Assembly: GCA_964436865.1 (NCBI GenBank) | Contig: CAYTFK010000322.1 | Location: 1-7,884, forward strand | From: JAXGPP01 sp964436865 | GTDB taxonomy: Bacteria; Planctomycetota; Planctomycetia; Pirellulales; Thermoguttaceae | Length of the DNA: 7,884 nt | Direction: 5' to 3' | Shown here: positions 1 through 6,413 of the stretch, piece after piece | Layout of the letters: each line of letters opens with the position of its first letter | How positions within the stretch are numbered: the first letter of the stretch is position 1 | Notes under the pieces: model-generated | Databases searched by the model: none | What the model saw: the letters and a program-made list of their open reading frames with translations, nothing else | Told to the model about the DNA's origin: nothing | Translations under genes and position numbers: made by a program

Positions 1-1220
1 ATTTCCTTCTCAGCGCGCTGGCGGTGACGATCGCGGTGACGCTGTTTGTCACCGGGCCTGTGCTGATCGACGGCTACGGGCGCGAGACGCAAGCGCGGTT
101 GGGCGAGTTGGAAGCGAAGACGGGGGAAGAACTGGCGCGGATGGAAGACCAGACGCGGCGGTTGATGCGCGACATGGGATTCAATCTCATGATCGTGCAC
201 CGCGATACGAACATGAGCGACTTCTGGGCCGACGACTTCGCCGCCGCCGACATGCCGCAGGAATACGTCGATCGCCTCGCCGCCGACCGGCGGCTGACAC
301 TGGTGACCCATCTGGTGGCGACGTTGCAGGGACGCATCACCTGGGAAGACCGCAAGGTGCTCTTGATCGGCTACCTGCCGGAGACAACCCAGACGCACCT
401 CGCCAAAAAATCGCCGATGGGTTACCGGGTGGAGCCAGGGACGGTGTTCCTGGGACATGAGCTGGGCGTCGGCCGCAAGCCGGGCGAGAAGATCACCGTG
501 GCAGAACGCGAGTTCAGGATCGAGCGCATCCTGCCCGAACAGGGGAGCAAGGAAGACATCAGCATCGTCATGCACCTGGACGATGCCCAGGCGGTGCTCG
601 ACCGTCCGGGACGGGTGAATCAGATCATGGCCTTGGGCTGCAACTGCGCCGGCTCGGACCTCCCGAATATCCGCAAGCAGTTGGCCGCCATCCTGCCGGA
701 CACGCGAATCACCGAGTTCCGCTCGATCGCCCTGGCGCGGGCCGAGCAGCGGGAGCTTGTCGCCGAGAAGCACCGGCAGATTTTGGCGGAAACGGCCCAT
801 TCGCGCGAGCAGGTGCAGGGAACACTGGAGACGCTGGCGGCCGTCACAACACCGGTTGTCGTGCTGGCTTCGGCGATCTGGGTGGGGCTCTTGGCGCTGG
901 CCAACGTCCGCGAGCGGCGGACGGAGATTGGGCTCTTGCGGGCGCTGGGAAAGGGGTCGAGCACCATCGCCAGCCTGTTGTTGGGCAAGGCTGCGCTGGT
1001 GGGGCTCTCGGGAGCGGCGGTCGGTGTACTGCTGGGAATCGGCGCGGCGTGGCTCCTGGGCGTGGAGGCGCTCGACGTGGCGGCCGAGCGTTTCGCCGTG
1101 CCATGGACCGTGATGGCCTACGCGCTGGTGGGGGCGCCGCTGCTGTCGGCGGTGGCCAGCTATCTGCCGACGGTCGTGGCACTGGTGCAGGATCCGGCGA
1201 TTGTGCTGCGCGACCATTGA
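1..1220 (+). CDS. FtsX/MacB-type ABC transporter permease, 3' part (5' end outside window)
   Basis: This is the membrane permease subunit of an ABC transporter of the FtsX/MacB/LolCE superfamily, which normally works with a separate cytoplasmic ATPase. The frame is open to the left window edge. A GTG at position 24 falls inside what reads as the first transmembrane helix (residues LLSALAVTIAVTLFVTG), so I treat the gene as 5'-truncated. Numbering from that GTG, residues ~20-60 are charged and helical, ~90-250 form a periplasmic MacB-like domain, and three C-terminal helices lie at ~275-295, 322-347 and 360-388. The signature ERRTEIGLLRALGK (297-310) after the second helix and the DPAIVLR ending are classic for FtsX domains. 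A Cys-x-Cys pair (C206, C208) sits in the periplasmic part. The partner ATPase is not visible and may lie upstream. The substrate is unknown: efflux, lipoprotein release or a cell-division role cannot be separated from this fragment. Confidence 0.88.
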   Translation, partial: FLLSALAVTIAVTLFVTGPVLIDGYGRETQARLGELEAKTGEELARMEDQTRRLMRDMGFNLMIVHRDTNMSDFWADDFAAADMPQEYVDRLAADRRLTLVTHLVATLQGRITWEDRKVLLIGYLPETTQTHLAKKSPMGYRVEPGTVFLGHELGVGRKPGEKITVAEREFRIERILPEQGSKEDISIVMHLDDAQAVLDRPGRVNQIMALGCNCAGSDLPNIRKQLAAILPDTRITEFRSIALARAEQRELVAEKHRQILAETAHSREQVQGTLETLAAVTTPVVVLASAIWVGLLALANVRERRTEIGLLRALGKGSSTIASLLLGKAALVGLSGAAVGVLLGIGAAWLLGVEALDVAAERFAVPWTVMAYALVGAPLLSAVASYLPTVVALVQDPAIVLRDH

Positions 1221-1224
1221 ACCG

Positions 1225-1259
1225 GGCGCGGCCAGCGCGCGTGGACGCGAGGCCGCGCC
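1225..1259. terminator. GC-rich hairpin between convergent genes, likely bidirectional terminator
   Basis: GGCGCGGCC at 1225-1233 pairs perfectly with GGCCGCGCC at 1251-1259. The 17-base loop can itself fold, CGCG-TGGA-CGCG. It starts 5 bases after the permease stop and lies 33 bases short of the stop of the opposing symporter gene. No clear T tract follows on either side (only CTTTCT on +), so intrinsic termination is likely but not proven. Confidence 0.55.
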
Positions 1260-1291
1260 GCTTTCTGGCGAGCACGCCGCGAGACGTTCGG

Positions 1292-2260
1292 CTACGCGCG
1301 CGGCGGAATGCCCGACCAGATCCGGGCGAGGATCACGCCGGTGAACATGCAGCCGAACGTGAACAGGGCCGGCGCGATCGACGCCGGCGAAGCCTTGCCG
1401 AACAACTCGACAGCCAGAACCGATCCCAAGCCGGCGTTCTGCATGCCCACCTCGATCGTCAGCGCGCGCCGCATGGACTCGGGGAACCGCCAGGCCCAGC
1501 CGCCGAAATACCCGGCGAGGTAGCCGCCAAGGTTGACCATCGCCAGGGCTGCCAGCAGTTGGCCGCTGAGCACGTGTAGCTTGTCGCTGTTGTTGGCCAC
1601 CACAACGGCGATGATCCAGAGGATCACCAGGTTGGCGATAATCGCGCCGGCCCGTTCGGCGCCCGTCTGCCAGATGGGCGATATTCGCGAAAGCACGTGT
1701 CCCGAGATCACCGGCAAGACGACCATCCAGCACAGTTCTCCCACAATCTGGCCGAAGTCGAGCGTCACCCACTTGCGCAGGGCCAGCCACAGCACCAGCG
1801 GCACGACCAGGGGCGAGAGCAGCGTGGCCGAGGTGGTGAGACTCACGGAGTAGCTCACGTTGCCGCGGGCAACGAGCGTGAGGACGTTGGACGCCATGGC
1901 GCCGGGAACCGCGCCGACGATGACCAGACCGATGAGCCATTCCCCTTCAAGCCCCATGAGCCGCCCGGTCCAGTAGCCCAGCAGGGGCATGCTCGTATAT
2001 TGAACGAGGGTGCCCGCCAGCACCGAGGGCCAGCGCCGGAAGACCTGGCGGATCTCGTCACGCGGCAAGAGTGACCCGATGGCGAGCATCGTTACGGCGA
2101 AGAGATACTTCAAATAGGGCGCCGTGGCGGAGAAGGGATTCGGCCCGCTCGGCCACAGGCGGGCCCAGAAATAGGCCGCGGCGGCCAAGACCACAAGGGC
2201 CAGGAGGAGGTACTTCTCGAGCCACCCGCGGAATCGGGTCAGCAGGTCCGCAGCGTTCAT
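1292..2260 (-). CDS. bile acid:sodium symporter (BASS) family membrane transporter
   Basis: A 322-residue integral membrane protein of the BASS/ASBT/NTCP fold, predicted to import an organic anion coupled to sodium. Known substrates in the family include bile acids, pantoate and pyruvate; none can be assigned here. About nine to ten hydrophobic segments span the protein. Family signatures are present: AVPGAMASNVLTLVARGN at 117-134 (S124 and N125 correspond to sodium ligands in bacterial ASBT), VSLTTSATLLSP at 139-150, Q87 in LVQYTSMPLLG, and EVGMQN at 270-275 with the sodium-site Glu and Gln. I chose the ATG at 2258-2260 because a strong GAGGTGG ribosome site lies just upstream. The frame opens further to 2320, but that extra stretch is Arg-rich, non-membrane and lacks such a site. 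It is divergent from lpxB and convergent with the permease, so it probably has its own promoter. Confidence 0.9.
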   Translation of the reverse strand: MNAADLLTRFRGWLEKYLLLALVVLAAAAYFWARLWPSGPNPFSATAPYLKYLFAVTMLAIGSLLPRDEIRQVFRRWPSVLAGTLVQYTSMPLLGYWTGRLMGLEGEWLIGLVIVGAVPGAMASNVLTLVARGNVSYSVSLTTSATLLSPLVVPLVLWLALRKWVTLDFGQIVGELCWMVVLPVISGHVLSRISPIWQTGAERAGAIIANLVILWIIAVVVANNSDKLHVLSGQLLAALAMVNLGGYLAGYFGGWAWRFPESMRRALTIEVGMQNAGLGSVLAVELFGKASPASIAPALFTFGCMFTGVILARIWSGIPPRA

Positions 2261-2262
2261 TG

Positions 2263-2269
2263 CCACCTC
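2263..2269 (-). promoter_or_regulatory. Shine-Dalgarno site fixing the start of the BASS transporter
   Basis: On the - strand the sequence GAGGTGG is followed by CA and then ATG. It supports the internal ATG at 2258-2260 over the upstream ATGs that would add 20 residues. Confidence 0.75.
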
Positions 2270-2310
2270 GGTCAGTATCCGTCGGCGGCGCGCTGAAGGC
2301 AGCCGCTCGA

Positions 2311-2325
2311 GACGCATCATGCGTC
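2311..2325. promoter_or_regulatory. perfect 15-base dyad in the divergent BASS/lpxB intergenic region
   Basis: GACGCAT-C-ATGCGTC is a perfect 7-base inverted repeat around a single central base. It lies 51 bases upstream of the BASS start and 125 bases upstream of the lpxB start. Two direct copies of AGGCAGC (2297-2303 and 2326-2332) bracket it. The short centre makes a protein operator more likely than an RNA hairpin. No cognate regulator can be named. Confidence 0.35.
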
Positions 2326-2363
2326 AGGCAGCTTTGCGGCACAAGAGCGAAAAACTGCCCTTT

Positions 2364-2389
2364 TTGACGGCCGATCGTTGTGAGATACT
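2364..2389 (+). promoter_or_regulatory. possible lpxB promoter (TTGACG and extended -10 GATACT)
   Basis: TTGACG (2364-2369) resembles a -35 element. TGA followed by GATACT (2381-2389) resembles an extended -10. The spacing is only 14 bases, short of the usual 16-18, so either the -10 acts mainly through its TGn extension or the match is chance. It would give a leader of about 55 bases before the lpxB GTG. Confidence 0.25.
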
Positions 2390-2439
2390 GCCGCGTGAAG
2401 CAATCCGATTTCAGCGGCTTGAGAGCGGTCAGTTGCCAC

Positions 2440-2443
2440 GGAG
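2440..2443 (+). promoter_or_regulatory. Shine-Dalgarno site supporting the lpxB GTG start
   Basis: GGAG six bases before the GTG at 2450. The only start codon after the upstream in-frame stop is this GTG. Confidence 0.6.
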
Positions 2444-2449
2444 CGGCCG

Positions 2450-3751
2450 GTGTCCAGACCATTGACGATCTTCTTCTCGGCCGGAGAGCCGAGCGGCGAC
2501 CTCCACGGCGCCAACCTGATCCGGCAATTGCGCCAGCAGCATGGGAGTATTGAGGCCGTGGGCTACGGCGGTCCGCAAATGGCCGAAGCGGGCTGCCGCT
2601 TGCACGCCGATCTTACCGCACTGGCCGTGATGTGGCTCTTGCGGGCCCTCTTGAATCTGCACCAGTTCCTGGCCCTGCTCCTGCGCGCCGACCGGTATTT
2701 CCGCGACCACCGCCCCGACGCCGTAGTGCTGATCGATTATCCGGGTTTCAACTGGTGGATCGCACGGAGGGCCAAGTCTCGCGGGATTCCCGTGTACTAC
2801 TACACTCCGCCGCAAATCTGGGCCTGGGCGCGATGGCGGGTGAAGAAAATGCGGCGACTGGTGGACCACGTGCTGGCCGCCCTGCCCTTCGAAGCCGAGT
2901 GGCTCCGCGAGCACGGCTGCAACGCGACGTTCGTCGGGCATCCCTATTTCGACGAGGTGCGCCGGCAGAAGCTCGACGAGGCGTTTCTCGAGGAGCAACG
3001 GAGCCAGCCGGGCCCGCTGGTGACGATCCTGCCCGGCTCGCGAACGCAGGAAGTCGAGCATAACCTGGGAGACTTTCTCAAAGCGGCCCGGCATGTTCTT
3101 GGCTCGGTCGCGGATGTTCGGCTGGCAATCGCCGCGTTCAAGCCGCATCAGGCCGAGATGGCACGGCGTCTGGTGGCCGAAGCTGGGTTACCGGTCGAGG
3201 TGCACGTCGGCCGTACCCCCGAGTTGATCCATCTCGCCGACTGCTGCATGGCCTGTTCGGGTTCGGTGTCGCTCGAACTGCTCTACCACAGAAGGCCGAC
3301 CGTGATCCTCTACAAGATCAGCCGGCTTGCCTATTGGGTGCAGCAGTGGTTTCGCAAGGTGAAGTACATCACGCTGGTGAACCTGCTGGCTGCCGACGAC
3401 CCGTTCAGCGACGATTTGACGCCCTGCGACGCTGGCGCGCCCGGCGCCGACCGGGTGCTGTTTCCCGAGTACCTCACTTGGGAAGACAAATCGCGCGAGA
3501 TCGCCGGACACGTGGTGGGTTGGCTGACCGACCGACCGGGCCGCGAGGCGCTCGTCGCGCGACTCGATGAGCTCAAGCAACGTGTCGCCCACGGCGGTGC
3601 CAGCCGTCGGGCAGCGGAGTACATCCTGGAGCGGATCGGCGGTGCGGCCTGCGTGCCGCCACCGCACGGCCGGGGTCGGGCAGGCACCGCGGAAACGCGG
3701 GCAAGCCTGACGGGAAGGGCGAACGACGAGGAACGAATTACGTTGGAATGA
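2450..3751 (+). CDS. lpxB: lipid A disaccharide synthase
   Basis: A 433-residue GT19-family glycosyltransferase. It condenses UDP-2,3-diacylglucosamine with lipid X to give the lipid A disaccharide 1-phosphate, at the cytoplasmic face of the inner membrane. Family motifs in order: AGEPSGDLHGANLI (11-24), GYGGPQMAEAG (38-48), LIDYPGFN (94-101), YYTPPQIWAW (118-127 region), FVGHPYFDEV (161-170), ILPGSRTQEV (193-202), ACSGSVSLELL (268-278, the usual SGTATLE region), and PEYL (339-342, usual PELL). The GTG start is firm: an in-frame TGA lies at 2420-2422, no other start codon falls between, and GGAG (2440-2443) sits six bases upstream. Compared with the ~380-residue E. coli enzyme there is an insertion of about 20 residues at ~315-337, before PEYL. 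A ~35-residue Gly/Arg/Pro-rich tail after ILERIG (~398-433) looks non-catalytic. It implies a lipid A-containing outer membrane. Confidence 0.95.
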   Translation: MSRPLTIFFSAGEPSGDLHGANLIRQLRQQHGSIEAVGYGGPQMAEAGCRLHADLTALAVMWLLRALLNLHQFLALLLRADRYFRDHRPDAVVLIDYPGFNWWIARRAKSRGIPVYYYTPPQIWAWARWRVKKMRRLVDHVLAALPFEAEWLREHGCNATFVGHPYFDEVRRQKLDEAFLEEQRSQPGPLVTILPGSRTQEVEHNLGDFLKAARHVLGSVADVRLAIAAFKPHQAEMARRLVAEAGLPVEVHVGRTPELIHLADCCMACSGSVSLELLYHRRPTVILYKISRLAYWVQQWFRKVKYITLVNLLAADDPFSDDLTPCDAGAPGADRVLFPEYLTWEDKSREIAGHVVGWLTDRPGREALVARLDELKQRVAHGGASRRAAEYILERIGGAACVPPPHGRGRAGTAETRASLTGRANDEERITLE

Positions 3752-3755
3752 CAAG

Positions 3756-3851
3756 GGCAGTACCACACGGTGCATCGTGGCACACTACCCGCACCGCGCA
3801 AGAGGCTTCGTGCTCCGGCTTTGATATTGAGCATATCCTGCGGGTACTGCC
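3756..3851. repeat. 9-base inverted repeat with a 78-base spacer between lpxB and the M50 gene
   Basis: GGCAGTACC (3756-3764) is the exact reverse complement of GGTACTGCC (3843-3851). A second, overlapping pairing, GGGCAGT (3755-3761) with ACTGCCC (3854-3860), is also possible, so the right arm holds two ACTGCC copies that compete for the same left arm. It starts 4 bases after the lpxB stop. It could fold the whole leader region, act as an imperfect terminator, or be coincidence. No T tract follows. Confidence 0.35.
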
Positions 3852-3869
3852 GGACTGCCCCTGAAAGGG

Positions 3870-3875
3870 TAAAAT
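3870..3875 (+). promoter_or_regulatory. possible -10 element for the M50 protease gene
   Basis: TAAAAT in otherwise GC-rich DNA, 33 bases before the GTG start. No convincing -35 hexamer lies 16-18 bases upstream, so this is a weak call. Confidence 0.25.
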
Positions 3876-3895
3876 AGGCGATCTCGCAAGTGCCC

Positions 3896-3900
3896 AGGAG
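3896..3900 (+). promoter_or_regulatory. Shine-Dalgarno site supporting the M50 GTG start
   Basis: AGGAG eight bases upstream of the GTG at 3909, which supports that start codon. Confidence 0.65.
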
Positions 3901-3908
3901 CCCTGCCC

Positions 3909-4667
3909 GTGTTTGCCGGCGAACCGCCTCCCACCGGGGGCGACCTCTACTTCTCCATATTCCGCATCCCGGTCCGCGTACACCCCTTTTTCTGGCTGGT
4001 GATGGCGATCCTGGGACTGCCTCGGGGGGACGACCTGCGGCAGGCCCTCGTACACCTCGTGACATGGATTCTGGCGGCGTTCCTGGTAATTCTGCTCCAC
4101 GAGATGGGTCACGCCCTGGTCATGCGGGCGTACGGCTTTGCCCCGTCGATCGTGCTCTACGGCCTGGGCGGCTATACGTCGTACAATCCGACAGGTTCTT
4201 ACCGCTCAGCCGGCTATAGCACGTTGGGACAGGTCTTGATCTCGTTTGCCGGACCGGCCACGGGCTTCCTGCTGGCGGGAGTTATCCTCGCGGTTCTCAT
4301 CGCAACCGGGCACAGGGTGGGCCTGGTCGACATCGGTTTGCCGGTGCCGCTCCCCATATGGATCGAAGAGTTTGACCCGGTCGCGATCAGCGATCTCATT
4401 CAGAATATCGTCATGATCAGCATTTTCTGGGGACTGCTCAACCTGCTGCCGGTCTACCCCTTGGATGGCGGGCATATCACGCGCGATGTCCTGGTGCGGA
4501 TCAATCCGCGCGACGGCATCCGGCAGTCGCTCTTGCTGTCGCTCCTGGTGGCCGCGGCCATGGCTGTGGTGGGGATGACCGTCTGGCAGAGTCTGTTTGC
4601 GACCATCCTGTTCGGCCTGCTGGCATTTCAGAGTTACCAGGCGTTGCAAGCGTACGGCGGGCGGTAA
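3909..4667 (+). CDS. M50-family (site-2-type) intramembrane zinc metalloprotease
   Basis: A 252-residue polytopic membrane protein of peptidase family M50 (S2P/SpoIVFB-like), predicted to cut transmembrane substrates within the bilayer. The zinc-binding HEMGH motif lies at 64-68 in a hydrophobic helix (53-72), with H64 and H68 as ligands and E65 as the catalytic base. The third ligand is D186 in LLPVYPLDGGH (179-189). An FAGPATGF segment (113-120) matches the conserved GP-containing motif between them. Further helices lie at ~25-37, 107-133, 162-182, 207-225 and 226-245. No PDZ or CBS domain is present, so it is a minimal, compact form. The GTG start has an AGGAG site. It follows lpxB by 157 bases on the same strand and may or may not share a transcript. 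Its substrate is unknown; clearing of anti-sigma factors or membrane proteins is the family norm. The active-site set looks intact. Confidence 0.9.
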   Translation: MFAGEPPPTGGDLYFSIFRIPVRVHPFFWLVMAILGLPRGDDLRQALVHLVTWILAAFLVILLHEMGHALVMRAYGFAPSIVLYGLGGYTSYNPTGSYRSAGYSTLGQVLISFAGPATGFLLAGVILAVLIATGHRVGLVDIGLPVPLPIWIEEFDPVAISDLIQNIVMISIFWGLLNLLPVYPLDGGHITRDVLVRINPRDGIRQSLLLSLLVAAAMAVVGMTVWQSLFATILFGLLAFQSYQALQAYGGR

Positions 4668-4672
4668 CCGCG

Positions 4673-4705
4673 CCGGCCTGCAAGCGCCTTGCCTGTACTG
4701 CCGGC
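4673..4705. terminator. hairpin in the 43-base convergent gap (M50 gene / hemerythrin)
   Basis: GCCGGC at 4673-4678 can pair with GCCGGC at 4700-4705. An inner stem, GCAAG (4680-4684) with CTTGC (4688-4692), forms around a CGC loop. It fills the gap between two facing stop codons, where a shared terminator is expected. There is no T tract, so this is a probable rather than certain terminator. Confidence 0.4.
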
Positions 4706-4710
4706 AGCCT

Positions 4711-5112
4711 TCACACCGCGGCGACACACTGGTTGAGTTTGGTGTCGATGCTGTTGATGTGCCCGACCAGCCAATCGATGAGGAAGCTGTTGATTTCAAG
4801 CACCATGCTGCTCGTTGTGCCAATGGCCTGAAAGCGGCGAAGGAGGTCCTCGAACCTGGCGACGAATTCCCTGTGCGCCTGCTTGTTCTGCTCGGCCGCC
4901 GGGCAACGCATCACGTTCATGTAGCGTTCCTCGGTGGCGAAGTGCCGCCGCGCATAGCCGGCCAGAAAGTCGAGCATCGGGCCGACGACGTCGCGTCCCT
5001 GTCCCCGCTTCATGGCATCGGTGAGCAAATCGATCTGCCGGAACAGTTCCTTGTGCTGGTTGTCGATCTCGACCACGCCCGTTGACATCGATTCATTCCA
5101 CGCAATCGGCAT
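4711..5112 (-). CDS. bacteriohemerythrin with one iron-ligand His replaced by Asn
   Basis: A 133-residue single-domain hemerythrin-like protein, a cytoplasmic four-helix bundle that normally holds an oxygen-binding di-iron centre. It begins MPIAWNESMSTGV, typical for bacteriohemerythrins. Expected ligands by alignment to the family pattern: H20 (DNQH), H57 and E61 (HFATEE), the HxxxH pair on helix C, then H118 and D123 (HINSID). On helix C the sequence reads NKQAH, so the first position is N76 (codon AAC) and only H80 is present. The rest of the ligand set is intact. The frame stays open upstream to 5772, but that part runs over the neighbouring Mrp gene in another frame; the ATG at 5110-5112 matches the family N-terminus and length. 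Only a weak ribosome site (GGAAG, 10 bases away) is seen. It lies downstream of the Mrp gene on the same strand, 134 bases away. It could be an altered oxygen, NO or iron-handling protein. Confidence 0.9.
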   Translation of the reverse strand: MPIAWNESMSTGVVEIDNQHKELFRQIDLLTDAMKRGQGRDVVGPMLDFLAGYARRHFATEERYMNVMRCPAAEQNKQAHREFVARFEDLLRRFQAIGTTSSMVLEINSFLIDWLVGHINSIDTKLNQCVAAV

Positions 5113-5194
5113 AACCGTCTCACTTCCACGGTGCACATTGGGATCATTGCCCCAGGAAGAGTGGCTCAAAAAACCCGTGCGGTCAAGCTCCGAT

Positions 5195-5214
5195 TCGCGG
5201 CGGCCGCGCCGCGA
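5195..5214. terminator. strong GC hairpin between the Mrp gene and the hemerythrin gene
   Basis: TCGCGGCG (5195-5202) and CGCCGCGA (5207-5214) form a perfect 8-base stem with a GCCG loop. It lies 33 bases after the Mrp stop and 83 bases before the hemerythrin start, read on the - strand. A T6 run on the - strand occurs about 20 bases further on, too far for a classic terminator. It may attenuate transcription or protect the upstream mRNA end. Confidence 0.4.
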
Positions 5215-5215
5215 G

Positions 5216-5227
5216 AGTGCATGCACT
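5216..5227. promoter_or_regulatory. perfect 12-base palindrome AGTGCATGCACT
   Basis: A fully self-complementary 12-mer, 19 bases downstream of the Mrp stop on the - strand and directly next to the 8-base hairpin. With no loop it is better suited to a dimeric DNA-binding protein than to an RNA stem. It could serve the hemerythrin gene. No known regulator consensus is claimed. Confidence 0.3.
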
Positions 5228-5246
5228 GGGATCGGCATCAGGCCGA

Positions 5247-6326
5247 CTATAACACCGAGAGCGACGGCATGGGGGGTTTCTCGCGGCGGCTGGCGACGAG
5301 ATTCCGCACGAGATTGCGGCAGATCGCCTCGAGATACGGCCGCGAGGCATCGTCGTCGAAAGCGCCGCCGATGCGGCCTTCGTCGCCGCGGATACGGAGC
5401 CCCGTGTTGAGCGGCACTTCTCCCAGGAAAGGCACGCCCAGTTCCTGGGCCTTCTGACGCGCACCGCCGGAACCGAAGATGTCGTGCCGAGCGTTGCAGT
5501 CGGGGCAGACAAAGTGGCTCATGTTTTCCACCATGCCCAGCACATTGATATTCACCTTGCGGAACATGGCGATCGCCTTCACCGCGTCGAGCAGTGCGAC
5601 GTCCTGGGGCGTACACACGACCACGGCCCCGGAAAGCGGCAGAAGCTGCGACAGCGTCAGCGCGATGTCTCCCGTGCCCGGCGGCATGTCGATCACCAGG
5701 TAGTCGAGGTTGCCCCACTCGGTGTCGCGCAAGAACTGGGTAATGGCGCCGTGGAGCATCGGCCCGCGCCACACGACCGCCTCGCCCGGCGGCACGAGGA
5801 AGCCCATCGACATCACGGTAAGGCCGTCGGCATGCACCGGTTGCAGGCGTTCGTTGACCACGTAAGGCCGTCCCGTCGAACCAATGAGGTGCGGGATGCT
5901 GGGGCCGTAGACGTCGGCGTCCATGAGGCCCACCTTGGAACCGGCGCGGGCCAGGCCGTAGGCCAGTGTGGCGGCGATCGTGCTTTTGCCAACACCCCCT
6001 TTGCCCGAGCCGACGGCGATGACGCTCTTCGAGGCCAGACCGATCTCGCCGATCTTTTCGGCGGGACGATCATGGACGGTGAGCTTGACGTCAACCGCCG
6101 ACAACTGCGGCAGCCTGGTCCGCAGATGGTTGGCCAGATCGCGCTGGGCGTCTTCCCACAGCGGCGCCGAGAAAGTGGTCAGTCCGAGCGTCACCGCCAC
6201 CCGGCTGTCGGCCACGTTGATCTCGCGAACCTGCCCAAGTTTGACCACGCTGCGGCCAAGTTCCGGATCCTTGAACTCATCGAGGGCCTTCTCCACCGAC
6301 TCCCGGGTGATCGAAGCGTCAACCAT
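5247..6326 (-). CDS. mrp: Mrp/ApbC/NBP35-family iron-sulfur cluster carrier ATPase
   Basis: A 359-residue cytosolic P-loop ATPase that binds and transfers [4Fe-4S] clusters to apoproteins, usually as a homodimer. An N-terminal MIP18/DUF59 domain occupies ~5-85. The ATPase domain starts at ~100 with the deviant Walker A SGKGGVGKS (107-115, signature lysine and P-loop lysine both present). MDADVYGPSIPHL (135-147) and VIDMPPGTGD (211-220) are the usual Mrp switch motifs. ENMSHFVCPDC (267-277) carries the C274/C277 CxxC pair that binds the bridging cluster. All key residues look intact. I chose the ATG at 6324-6326, with GGAG six bases upstream, over an upstream ATG at 6395 that would add 23 residues unlike the family. 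It lies 87 bases downstream of the receiver-like gene and upstream of the hemerythrin, all on one strand. Confidence 0.95.
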   Translation of the reverse strand: MVDASITRESVEKALDEFKDPELGRSVVKLGQVREINVADSRVAVTLGLTTFSAPLWEDAQRDLANHLRTRLPQLSAVDVKLTVHDRPAEKIGEIGLASKSVIAVGSGKGGVGKSTIAATLAYGLARAGSKVGLMDADVYGPSIPHLIGSTGRPYVVNERLQPVHADGLTVMSMGFLVPPGEAVVWRGPMLHGAITQFLRDTEWGNLDYLVIDMPPGTGDIALTLSQLLPLSGAVVVCTPQDVALLDAVKAIAMFRKVNINVLGMVENMSHFVCPDCNARHDIFGSGGARQKAQELGVPFLGEVPLNTGLRIRGDEGRIGGAFDDDASRPYLEAICRNLVRNLVASRREKPPMPSLSVL

Positions 6327-6332
6327 TACGTT

Positions 6333-6336
6333 CTCC
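6333..6336 (-). promoter_or_regulatory. Shine-Dalgarno site fixing the Mrp start
   Basis: GGAG on the - strand, six bases before the ATG at 6324-6326. It supports the shorter protein. Confidence 0.6.
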
Positions 6337-6413
6337 GTCGAACCTCTGCTTGGGAAACGCACGACGAGGCGCGCCCCGGTGAATGTCATTCTCAATCCAG
6401 CGCAGGACTCGGG

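Noticed and set aside
2261..2320. A 20-residue N-terminal extension of the BASS transporter
   Set aside because: It is Arg-rich, and the GAGGTGG site directly before the inner ATG favours the shorter protein.
2429..3148. A 239-codon open frame on - opposite lpxB
   Set aside because: It is antisense to conserved LpxB motifs and has no recognisable family; a compositional shadow.
4654..4676. Imperfect dyad GCGGT-A-ACCGC at the M50 stop codon
   Set aside because: The loop would be one base and the arms are short. The neighbouring 4673-4705 structure is a better terminator candidate.
4206..4823. A 205-codon open frame on - opposite the M50 protease
   Set aside because: Antisense to an intact HExxH/LDGG protease, and it runs into the hemerythrin gene in a different frame.
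5168..5190. TTGACC on - as a -35 element for hemerythrin
   Set aside because: No hexamer resembling TATAAT lies 16-18 bases downstream.
5113..5772. The upstream 220 codons of the open frame that contains hemerythrin
   Set aside because: They overlap the Mrp coding sequence in a different frame and encode Arg-rich, domain-free sequence; the hemerythrin family start is the ATG at 5112.
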